64,000 nt of DNA from JAYYZW01 sp036339995. Lineage in GTDB: Bacteria; Pseudomonadota; Gammaproteobacteria; Ga0077536. Each line of letters begins with the position of its first letter. Position 1 is the stretch's first letter. The notes beneath the pieces were generated by a model that saw only the letters and a list, made by a program, of their open reading frames with translations, was not told where the DNA came from and searched no databases. The stretch covers positions 1 through 64,000 of the forward strand of contig JAYYZW010000049.1 of the NCBI GenBank assembly GCA_036339995.1, written 5' to 3'. This document shows positions 34,873 to 42,089 of this stretch, in pieces. Both the position numbers and the translations under genes were made by a program.

Positions 34873-35334
34873 CTAAAACAATCCGGCTTCAAGGCCGGCT
34901 GCGAGCGCCATTCCGAGTTCACGGCAGGCTTCGACCTGTGCTGGCTGAAGGTCCCCGACCACAACGATCGGCTCCTGTACTTCACGCCAGCGCAAGCCCA
35001 TGACGAGTCGCTTGACGCTCGCGAGCGCGCCGCTGCCGTCGTTGCCGGCCTTGACGAAGAGGACATATGGCAGTCCCTGGGTGTGTTCGAGGCAGGGATA
35101 GTAGATATGGTCAAAAAAATATTTGAGCGCTCCCGACATGTATCCGAAATTCTCGGGGGTTCCGAGAATAATTCCATCAGCCCAAAGGACGTCGTCGACG
35201 GACGCGTCCAGCGGAGTCAGGATGCGCAGTTCAATGCCTTCTATTGCCGGGTCGCTGGCCCCGTCGATCACTGCCGCAGCCATTGCCTCGGTCGATCCGG
35301 ATTGCGAATGATAGACCATCAGCAAATGTTTCAT
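34873..35334 (-). CDS. Flavodoxin-family NAD(P)H/FMN-type protein
   Basis: 153 residues. It opens MKHLLMVYHSQSGSTEAMAAAV, with the FMN phosphate loop SQSGSTEAM, and has GIILGTPENFGYMSGALKYFFDHIY, typical of flavodoxin-like NAD(P)H-dependent oxidoreductases. The start at 35334 overlaps the dtd stop (ATGA) and opens the conserved fold. A 24-residue upstream extension has no family features. It might serve the downstream Rieske oxygenase as an electron carrier, but this is inference from order only. Confidence 0.85.
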   Translation of the reverse strand: MKHLLMVYHSQSGSTEAMAAAVIDGASDPAIEGIELRILTPLDASVDDVLWADGIILGTPENFGYMSGALKYFFDHIYYPCLEHTQGLPYVLFVKAGNDGSGALASVKRLVMGLRWREVQEPIVVVGDLQPAQVEACRELGMALAAGLEAGLF

Positions 35335-35828
35335 GTTGGCGATTGTTGAGACACGGCTTTTCGGGCTGCCTCCGTTCGCGGTTTGCTCGGTGGTACCTGC
35401 AGCCAAAACGTGACGGGCCCGTCATTGACCAAGCTGACCTTCATTTCCGCCCCGAAGCGACCGGTCCCCACGCGCGTGTATCCACGGCGTCCTTCTTCAG
35501 CAAGCAAGTCGAACAGCCGGCGCCCATCTTCGGGCGGAGCGGCGGGAGAAAAGCTGGGCCGCGCACCCTTGCGGGTATCGGCGGCCAGCGTGAATTGCGG
35601 CACGAGCAGGAGCCCGCCGTCGATGTCGCCCAGGCATCGGTTCATCTTGCCTTCGTCATCGGGAAATACGCGGTAGCTCAGAATCCGCTCGATCAGGCGT
35701 CCAGCTTCGGCGTCACTGTCGCCGCGTTCGACGGCGATGAACGCCACGAGGCCGCGTTGTATGCTCGCGATGATCTCGCCCGAGACTGCGACCTGGGCTT
35801 TGTCGACGCGCTGTATCAATCCGATCAC
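35331..35828 (-). CDS. dtd: D-aminoacyl-tRNA deacylase
   Basis: 165-residue Dtd, which hydrolyses D-amino acids mischarged on tRNA. It has MIGLIQRVDKAQVAVSGEII at the start, the active-site LLLVPQFTLAAD (SQFT motif variant with P in place of S) and NDGPVTFWLQ, the GP motif. The GTG at 35828 opens the conserved N-terminus. ATG at 35858 would add ten residues. About 20 residues longer at the C-terminus than most family members. It sits just before the flavodoxin-like gene and 60-odd bases from typA. Confidence 0.93.
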   Translation of the reverse strand: MIGLIQRVDKAQVAVSGEIIASIQRGLVAFIAVERGDSDAEAGRLIERILSYRVFPDDEGKMNRCLGDIDGGLLLVPQFTLAADTRKGARPSFSPAAPPEDGRRLFDLLAEEGRRGYTRVGTGRFGAEMKVSLVNDGPVTFWLQVPPSKPRTEAARKAVSQQSPT

Positions 35829-35894
35829 GCTAGGAGCCTGTTTGGCATAGGCAATCATAGTGAGGCTGGCGGGAAATCGAGGCCGGCTTTCCGA

Positions 35895-37718
35895 TCATTT
35901 CGACGAGCGGCGCAATGAACGGCGTCGGTCGGCTTCTTTCAGTTCGCGTTTGCGCAGCCGAATTGCCCGGGGCGTCACCTCCACCAGTTCGTCCTCGACG
36001 ATGAATTCCAGTGCCTGTTCGAGATCGAAACGCAGCGGCGAGTTTAGGAGAATATTTTCGTCACTGCCGGCGGCGCGGATGTTGGTGAGCTGCTTCGCTT
36101 TCATCGGGTTGACCGCGAGATCATTATCACGCGAATGGATACCCACGATCATGCCTTCGAATACCTCCTCACCGGGCGCGAGGAGCATGCGCCCGCGTTC
36201 TTGCAGATTGAACAGTGCAAAGGCGAGCGCTTTACCGTCGGTGATGGACACGAGCACGCCATTTTTGCGCGGCGCAATCGCGCCAGGGGCAAGCGGGCGA
36301 TAGTCTTCGAAGGTGTGATACATGATTCCGGTACCCGCGGTAGCGGTGAGGAATTCCGTGCGAAATCCGATGAGTCCTCGGGATGGAATCACGTAGTCGA
36401 GCCGTACCCGACCCTTGCCGTCGGGCATCATGTGTTCGATGGTGCCGCGGCGCGCGCCGAGTCGTTCCATGACCGTGCCCTGGTAGGATTCCGATAGGTC
36501 GACCATCAACTTCTCAAAGGGTTCGGCCGGGCGTCCGTCGATCTGCTTGACGATGACCTGCGGCCGGCCGACGCAAAACGCGTAGCCTTCCCGGCGCATG
36601 TTCTCGATCAGTATCGAAAGGTGCAGCTCGCCGCGACCGGCCACTTTGATGCACTTGGTATCATCGGTTTCTTCGATTCGCAAGGCGACGTTGTGGACGA
36701 CCTCACGTTGGAGACGTTCCAGTATCTGACGGCTGGTTACGAAGCGTCCTTCGCGGCCGGCGAAACGCGAGTCGGAAACCTCGAAGGTCATGGACACGGT
36801 GGGTTCGTCGATAGCGAGAGACGGCAACGCCTCGGCATTTACCGGATCGCACAGGGTATCGGAAATCCGAAGCTCATCGATGCCGGTGACCGCGACGATG
36901 TCGCCAGCCTCGGCTACATCACGCGCTTCCCGCTTGAGCCCTTGAAATCCGAGGACCTCAAGGACACGGCCGCGGCGGTGACGGCCATGTCCGTCGATAA
37001 CGGTGACATTCTGGTTGGGCGCGATTCGACCTCGGTTGATACGGCCGATCCCGATTGCGCCTACATAGCTCGAATAATCGAGTGAGCTGATTTGCATTTG
37101 AAACCCACCTTTTGTGTCCACTCTTGGCGGCGGGACATGTTCGATGATCGTTTCGAACAGTATGCGCATGTCGCGCTCCGCGTCATCGGGGTCGCGCCGC
37201 GCATAGCCTTCCGTCGCCGAGCAATACACGACGGGGAAATCGAGCTGGGCATCACTCGCACCCAGGCGATCGAACAGTTCGAAGGTCTGGTCCAGCACCC
37301 AATGGGGCCTCGCGGCCGCGCGATCACACTTGTTTATCACGACCAGCGGATGGAGGCCTCGCGCGAAGGCTTTCTGTGTCACGAACCGCGTTTGCGGCAT
37401 CGGGCCCTCGACCGCATCGACCAGCAGAAGAACCGAATCGACCATGGATAGAATGCGCTCGACCTCACCGCCGAAATCCGCATGACCCGGCGTGTCGACG
37501 ATGTTGATTCGGTGCCCGTCCCACCGGACAGCCGTATTTTTGGCCAGGATGGTGATCCCGCGCTCGCGCTCGAGCGCGTCGCTGTCCATGACGCGCTCGC
37601 TGGTATCGCGGCGCAGGTCGAGTGTTCCCGACTGTTTCAGCAGCTCATCGACCAGCGTCGTTTTACCATGATCGATGTGAGCGACAATAGCGATATTGCG
37701 AAGTTTATTGGGCGGCAT
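35895..37718 (-). CDS. typA: Translational GTPase TypA/BipA
   Basis: 607-residue BipA, a ribosome-binding GTPase of the elongation-factor type linked to 50S assembly and stress or cold adaptation. The P-loop AHIDHGKTTLVDELLKQSG, switch DTPGHADFGGEVERIL and NKCDR are present. The C-terminal half has the family's GRGELHLSILIENMRREGYAF and RLDYVIPSRGLIGFRTEFL. The start is MPPNKLRNIAIVAHIDHGK at 37718. An upstream 31-residue extension is not conserved in character. Confidence 0.96.
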   Translation of the reverse strand: MPPNKLRNIAIVAHIDHGKTTLVDELLKQSGTLDLRRDTSERVMDSDALERERGITILAKNTAVRWDGHRINIVDTPGHADFGGEVERILSMVDSVLLLVDAVEGPMPQTRFVTQKAFARGLHPLVVINKCDRAAARPHWVLDQTFELFDRLGASDAQLDFPVVYCSATEGYARRDPDDAERDMRILFETIIEHVPPPRVDTKGGFQMQISSLDYSSYVGAIGIGRINRGRIAPNQNVTVIDGHGRHRRGRVLEVLGFQGLKREARDVAEAGDIVAVTGIDELRISDTLCDPVNAEALPSLAIDEPTVSMTFEVSDSRFAGREGRFVTSRQILERLQREVVHNVALRIEETDDTKCIKVAGRGELHLSILIENMRREGYAFCVGRPQVIVKQIDGRPAEPFEKLMVDLSESYQGTVMERLGARRGTIEHMMPDGKGRVRLDYVIPSRGLIGFRTEFLTATAGTGIMYHTFEDYRPLAPGAIAPRKNGVLVSITDGKALAFALFNLQERGRMLLAPGEEVFEGMIVGIHSRDNDLAVNPMKAKQLTNIRAAGSDENILLNSPLRFDLEQALEFIVEDELVEVTPRAIRLRKRELKEADRRRSLRRSSK

Positions 37719-37849
37719 TTGAGTGGCGAGGTAAGCGGCGGGGTTACTGGAACTCGTCGGCTCTGAAACGCGGCCTGATTTCAGGCTGCCAAAGGCAGCA
37801 AAGCCGTGCATTATACGGCGGCACGGGTGATGACGATGGTCTTACGACG

Positions 37850-38173
37850 ATGAAGCGGGTATTTACCGACGCCGATCCGGTGCTTTCCGGGTTCGTCGAT
37901 TCGCTGCTCGAGGCCGCCGGTATTCAGTGCTTGATTCGCAACCATTATCTCGGTGGCGGCGTCGGCGAACTCCCGGTGAACGAATGTTGGCCGGAAGTGT
38001 GGGTGCTCCACGATGAAGACGAGAGCGCCGCCGGTCGCATCATTCAAAGCGCGCTCAGCAAACGCATCCAGCAGGACGCTCCCTGGGTATGCCCGGGCTG
38101 CGACGAGCATCTGGAAGGGCAGTTCAATCAGTGCTGGAACTGCGGAACCGTCCGTGCCGACGCCGAGGAATGA
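37850..38173 (+). CDS. DUF2007 domain protein with C-terminal zinc ribbon
   Basis: 107 residues. The N-terminal MKRVFTDADPVLSGFVDSLLEAAGIQCLIRN matches the DUF2007 (putative signal-transducing, ACT-like/PII-like) domain. The C-terminal WVCPGCDEHLEGQFNQCWNCG has two CxxC pairs and so may bind zinc. Function not known. It is divergent from typA and converges on the rhodanese gene with only a two-base gap. Confidence 0.8.
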   Translation: MKRVFTDADPVLSGFVDSLLEAAGIQCLIRNHYLGGGVGELPVNECWPEVWVLHDEDESAAGRIIQSALSKRIQQDAPWVCPGCDEHLEGQFNQCWNCGTVRADAEE

Positions 38174-38175
38174 AT

Positions 38176-38595
38176 TCAGGTCTGCTCCCAAGGAAGACCG
38201 TGATGACGCCATCCGTTGATCGTACCCCGATGGGCATCGCCGTCCTTATCGCCTTCGAAACCTTCCTCGATGTTGTAGAGGCGCTCGTAGCCCGCGGAGG
38301 ATAAAGCCTTGGCCGCGGCCAACGAACGAACTCCGCTGCGGCAAAGCGCGAGTATCGGACGCGAAGGATCGTCGCCGCCCCGATCTCGCAGGGCCGCCCT
38401 GACTTCATTCACGAAGTTCGGATTTTCTGTCCAGTCGGGATATTCTTTCCACGCGATGTGGACGGCATGAAGTGGATGTCCGACGTAGTCGTACTCGACT
38501 TTACTGCGCACGTCCAAAACGATCGCATTCGATTCGTCATTAAAAATCTTCCACGCTTCGGGCGGCGTGACGCGACTAATCTTGTCGTCTGCCAT
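38176..38595 (-). CDS. Rhodanese-like domain protein
   Basis: 139 residues with one rhodanese domain. It has AIVLDVRSKVEYDYVGHPLHAVHIAW in the first half and the active-site loop LALCRSGVRSLAAAKAL, with the catalytic Cys that carries persulfide. The ATG at 38595 (MADDKISRVTPPEAW) starts the domain. Likely a cytoplasmic sulfurtransferase. The acceptor is not known. The C-terminal GTINGWRHHGLPWEQT is typical of the single-domain group. Confidence 0.87.
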   Translation of the reverse strand: MADDKISRVTPPEAWKIFNDESNAIVLDVRSKVEYDYVGHPLHAVHIAWKEYPDWTENPNFVNEVRAALRDRGGDDPSRPILALCRSGVRSLAAAKALSSAGYERLYNIEEGFEGDKDGDAHRGTINGWRHHGLPWEQT

Positions 38596-38704
38596 GGCGG
38601 CTTCCCCGCTAAATCGATCACTGCCATGGAGTATAACCACGTCAACTTCCGAGGCGAACCACCGAGATTGCGATTCTTTATGGGCAACGCTACCCCGGGG
38701 ATAG

Positions 38705-38815
38705 ATTGCCGCCGTCGATCTCGGTTCCAACAGCTTTCACATGGTCGTCGCGAAAACGAATGAGGACAGTTTTCACGTCGTCGACCGCATGCGTGGGATG
38801 GTGCAGCTGTCAGAA
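38705..38815 (+). pseudogene. ppx: Exopolyphosphatase N-terminal remnant
   Basis: The frame from 38705 reads IAAVDLGSNSFHMVVAKTNE and continues DSFHVVDRMRGMVQL. This is the start of the Ppx/GppA actin-like phosphatase fold (DLGSNSFHM is its phosphate-binding signature). A TAG lies directly before it, so the original start is lost, and after about 38 residues the similarity ends, though the frame stays open to 38983. More than 90 percent of the enzyme is gone. It faces a ppk1 remnant at 39832-40177, with a cytochrome gene between. Confidence 0.75.
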
Positions 38816-39014
38816 TTGCAGCTATTCAAGCTCCTGATCCCATCGCGCCGTCACAGCCTGCGCGCGCTCCTTGAGCGGCTCGCTTCGATCGATGCAAAGA
38901 TCTACACTGCTTCGGCTACGACGGCAGGCTGGGCAGTTCACCCGGGATGTATCGGAAAGGTGCCGTACTTCCGCCCCTTATAAGGCCGAAAGAATTGAGA
39001 GTCCGATCACGCCC

Positions 39015-39662
39015 ATGAAGATGTTCATCACGGGTGTCGCGCTTGCGGTCGTCGTTGCGGCCGGCATCGTCTACGCGGGGCTTTACGATTTCGCTGCGAG
39101 TTCTCCGCACAACGCAGTCACGGAATGGTTGTTCTCGACGGCGATGCACGCTTCGGTCGCGCGTCAGGCCCGCGACATCGAGATGCCCGACCTAAGCAGC
39201 GAAGAATTACGGCTCGTCGGCATCAGCGATTTCGATGCCATGTGCGCCGGCTGCCACGGCGCGCCGGGACGAAAATCGAAGGCCGCTGGCCAGGGGCTCA
39301 ACCCACAGCCTTCGGATCTCACGGAATCCGCGGCCGAGATGAGACCGGCCGAGCTTTTCTGGATCACCAAGCATGGCATCAGGATGACCGGCATGCCGGC
39401 ATGGGGGGCGACCCATGACGATGAGTCGTTGTGGCCGGTGATCGCCTTCATGACTGAGCTGCCGCGGCTCGACGCGGCAGCTTATAACGCGATGCTGGCC
39501 CGAGCGGAAGGCCGGGGGCATCATGCGGCGGATGCGAAAGGCCATAACCACGGGGATTCCCCGCCGGCGACCGATGCGGCCAATGCCGGTACTGAAGTTG
39601 CAATCGAGGCGGTCCCCGCTGAAGGCAAGCCGAACCACGACCACAGCGGCCATTCGCACTGA
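39015..39662 (+). CDS. Cytochrome c with His-rich C-terminus
   Basis: 215-residue monohaem cytochrome c. An N-terminal membrane or signal segment (FITGVALAVVVAAGIVYAGLYDF) is followed by the haem site C77-AG-C80-H81 and a likely distal Met in GIRMTGMPAWGATH. The last 50 residues are rich in His, Asp and Ala (GRGHHAADAKGHNHGD... NHDHSGHSH), suggesting metal binding. It is exported and probably a periplasmic or membrane-anchored electron carrier. It sits between remnants of ppx and ppk1, so it may have arrived when the polyphosphate genes were lost. Confidence 0.85.
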   Translation: MKMFITGVALAVVVAAGIVYAGLYDFAASSPHNAVTEWLFSTAMHASVARQARDIEMPDLSSEELRLVGISDFDAMCAGCHGAPGRKSKAAGQGLNPQPSDLTESAAEMRPAELFWITKHGIRMTGMPAWGATHDDESLWPVIAFMTELPRLDAAAYNAMLARAEGRGHHAADAKGHNHGDSPPATDAANAGTEVAIEAVPAEGKPNHDHSGHSH

Positions 39663-39831
39663 GCAGGCGACGCGCTGGCGCGAGCAGGTTCACAGCAAAG
39701 CCGGCGGGCCGGGCACGCATGCCCGTTCCTGAAAAATCGCCCTTGAAAAGCCTGGCGTGCAACCCGTAACAGTACTCGGGTGCACCCAATGGTTATGGGC
39801 GGCACTTGTCGAGGATGCTCGCGGTGAGCCG

Positions 39832-40177
39832 CGCTCGAACGCGAGCTGCGGCAGGAGTTCTTCATTGCGGATACGGTATTGTTCGTCGACCAATTCGTGC
39901 GTGCTGGCGCTGATGGCCTTGAGCTGCTCCACCGAGACTATCTGGTCAGGGCCGCTCTGCAAGGAGCCGAACGCGACCTGCTGTTTGAGTCCGGCCACAC
40001 GGATTTCGAAGAACTCGTCCAGAGTGCTACTCGCGATGCACAGGAACTTCACCCGTTCCAACAGAGGATTCGATTCGTCCATCGCCTGGGCGAGCACGCG
40101 CCGGTTGAATTGGAGTTGGCTCAATTCCCGGTTGATGTAAAGCTCGGGGTCTCCAATTTGAATCGTTTTGTGTCCAT
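39832..40177 (-). pseudogene. ppk1: Polyphosphate kinase 1 N-terminal remnant
   Basis: The minus strand reads DPELYINRELSQLQFNRRVL, then ESNPLLERVKFLCIASSTLDEFFEIRVAGL and QVAFG, the Ppk1 N-domain. Similarity ends near LLPQLAFE (about 39832), leaving about 115 of the roughly 690 residues. The nearest ATG (40177, MDTKRFKL) is one frame off, needing a missing base near 40150 to join. Both a frameshift and a 3' deletion therefore disrupt it. Together with the ppx remnant this implies loss of the standard polyphosphate pair at this site. Confidence 0.82.
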
Positions 40178-40324
40178 AAGCTCGGGCAGTCTGGATCGTC
40201 GATGCGCGGGCACGCGTTGAAACGGATCAAGCCAAGAAGAACGGTGCGGATGCAATTTCATCAGGCTGTGTTTAAGATTGCGCGCCGTTCAATGTTCAAA
40301 GTATAAAGGCTCTGATATACCGCT

Positions 40325-41173
40325 ATGACCAAGCGCCCCAAAAAGAGAAAAAAACACGCCCGCATAAAATCGGATGGGCCATCAATGGCCGAAACCGCGG
40401 ACCGCCACGTTCTGTATGAAGCCGCGGTCCAGTGCGTCGAGGCCGAAATCGATTTCGTCGACCAGGAATTCCAGAATCTTCGGGGCCGCCGCGCGCGCAC
40501 TCTGCGCGAAGATTTTTGCGGCACGGCCAGCACCTCTTGTGAGTGGGTGCGGCGCCATGCGGATAACAGCGCGACGGGCGTGGACCTCGATAGCGAGGTG
40601 CTCCAGTGGGGGACAGAAAATCGTGTCGCGAACCTCGCCCCGGCCGCCCGTGAACGTATCACCCTGATCGAGGGCGACGTCCTGCGGGTCGAGACGGCGC
40701 CGCAGGACATCGTGCTGGCGATGAATTTCAGCTACTTCAGCTTCAAGGAGCGCGCTCAGCTGCGCAGTTACTTCCGGCGTACCCTGGGCGCGCTGATCGA
40801 CGAGGGCGTGTTTTTCCTCGATTGCTACGGTGGCTACGATGCTTTCAGGGAGCTCAACGAACATACGGAGCACAAGGGATTCACCTACGTCTGGGATCAG
40901 GCGTCCTACAATCCCGTCAACGGTCACACGAGCAACCATATTCATTTTCGTTTCGACGACGGTTCGCGAATGAAAAAGGCGTTTTCCTACGATTGGCGCC
41001 TGTGGACCCTGCCCGAAATTCGCGAGATTCTGATGGAGGCGGGCTTCAGCCGGAGTACGGTGTACTGGCAGGGTTGGGACGAGGACGAGGAAGAGGGGTC
41101 CGACGAGTTCGAACCAGTCGAAACGGCAGATGCCGACGCGGGCTGGATTTGCTACATCGCGGCCGTCAAGTAA
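40325..41173 (+). CDS. Class I SAM-dependent methyltransferase
   Basis: 282 residues. It starts with a Lys/Arg-rich tail (TKRPKKRKKHARIK), followed by REDFCGTASTSCEWVRRHADNSATGVDLDSEVL, a SAM-binding motif I variant and the acidic end of beta 2. IVLAMNFSYFSFKER is a motif IV-like segment, and an acidic stretch (DEDEEEGSDEFEPVE) lies near the C-terminus. The substrate is unknown. It stands alone beyond the ppk1 remnant and has no operon partner. Confidence 0.8.
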   Translation: MTKRPKKRKKHARIKSDGPSMAETADRHVLYEAAVQCVEAEIDFVDQEFQNLRGRRARTLREDFCGTASTSCEWVRRHADNSATGVDLDSEVLQWGTENRVANLAPAARERITLIEGDVLRVETAPQDIVLAMNFSYFSFKERAQLRSYFRRTLGALIDEGVFFLDCYGGYDAFRELNEHTEHKGFTYVWDQASYNPVNGHTSNHIHFRFDDGSRMKKAFSYDWRLWTLPEIREILMEAGFSRSTVYWQGWDEDEEEGSDEFEPVETADADAGWICYIAAVK

Positions 41174-41612
41174 AGGCAAACGGCAGAAGGCTCGGAGCGA
41201 TCTGGCCAGCCAACAGACCGAGGCCCACACCGCTCGAAACGATGGCGTTTAAGCGCCAGGTATCTTTCGGGTGGGAGATCAGCCGCGCCGGACGCAGCTA
41301 GAGAGCGCCAGAACCGTCCCCAAGCACCTGATAGGCATGCCAACGGTGCATTCCTCGATGTTTGCCCCCAACGCTATTAAAGCGATTGGCCGAAACCGCT
41401 GCAGCGCGGCCTGTGCTTCCCGCCTTTACGGCGGCAAAAGTCCATACCTCTCGGGAAATTTTTCCTTCACAAGGCACCGCGCGGCCGCAATTCGCGTTCG
41501 TAGTGCCGGCTGGCATTCGCTACCCTGCCTTTCGTCTCGAACGTCGGTGTAGTCGCAGGCTGTTCCTAGGGCCGCGCCGCGGGGCGCGCTCAAGGAAACC
41601 TTCTAAGGAGAC
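41174..41612. other. Intergenic region before comEA-like gene
   Basis: About 440 bases with no convincing gene. Short open frames are present but show no family features. Near the end, AAGGAG at 41603-41608 is a good ribosome-binding site for the comEA-like gene. No promoter could be fixed. Confidence 0.4.
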
Positions 41613-41886
41613 ATGGATATGTCCACGGTCAAGAAGTTCATTGCTACATCGATGCTGCTCGCAAGCGTATTCAGCTGGATGGCAACCCATTGATATCAAT
41701 ACGGCCGACGCTAAGACGCTGTCAGCCCAGGTCACCGGCATCGGGCCGGCAAAGGCCGCGGCGATCGTTGCCTTTCGCGAAAAGCACGGTCCTTTCAAGT
41801 CCGTCGATGACCTCCTCCTCATTCAAGGCATCGGCGAATCCACCCTCAAGAAGAATCGCGATCGGCTGACCGCCGCCTCACCTTGA
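41613..41886 (+). pseudogene. ComEA-like helix-hairpin-helix protein, frameshifted
   Basis: A signal peptide (MDMSTVKKFIATSMLLASVFSW) begins after a strong AAGGAG site at ATG 41613, but that frame stops at 41692. The HhH domain (PIDINTADAKTLSAQVTGIG, then PAKAAAIVAFREKHGPFKSVDDLLLIQGIG) is in the next frame and ends at 41886. Restoring one base near 41685 gives a normal small exported ComEA-type protein of about 90 residues. Relatives bind DNA through the HhH motif. Only the longer ComEA is proven for DNA uptake. The shift may be real or a draft error. Followed by a terminator. Confidence 0.8.
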
Positions 41887-41922
41887 GTCTTTTCGGCACA
41901 CCCTCCGCGGGCTGATACGCCC

Positions 41923-41953
41923 AGCCGGTATCGCCTCGGTGCCGGCTTTTTTT
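41923..41953 (+). terminator. Rho-independent terminator after comEA-like gene
   Basis: AGCCGG (41923-41928) pairs with CCGGCT (41942-41947) across a 13-base loop and is followed by a run of seven T (41947-41953). It would end transcription from the comEA-like gene before leuS. Confidence 0.7.
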
Positions 41954-42089
41954 GCGCGGCTCAGGGCCCTCCTGTATGCTCTGCGCCGCACCGGGATTCG
42001 GGCTCCAAAGTCTGCCGCGTGCGGATGAAAATTGCTCCCGGCAGTCCGGTCGAAACCGCAATAGGGCGCAGTTTTTGCGCGATGAAGTC

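Noticed and set aside
38816..38983. Open frame continuing from the ppx remnant
   Set aside because: The frame stays open but no longer resembles Ppx or any family I recognise, so I limited the remnant to the first 37 or so codons.
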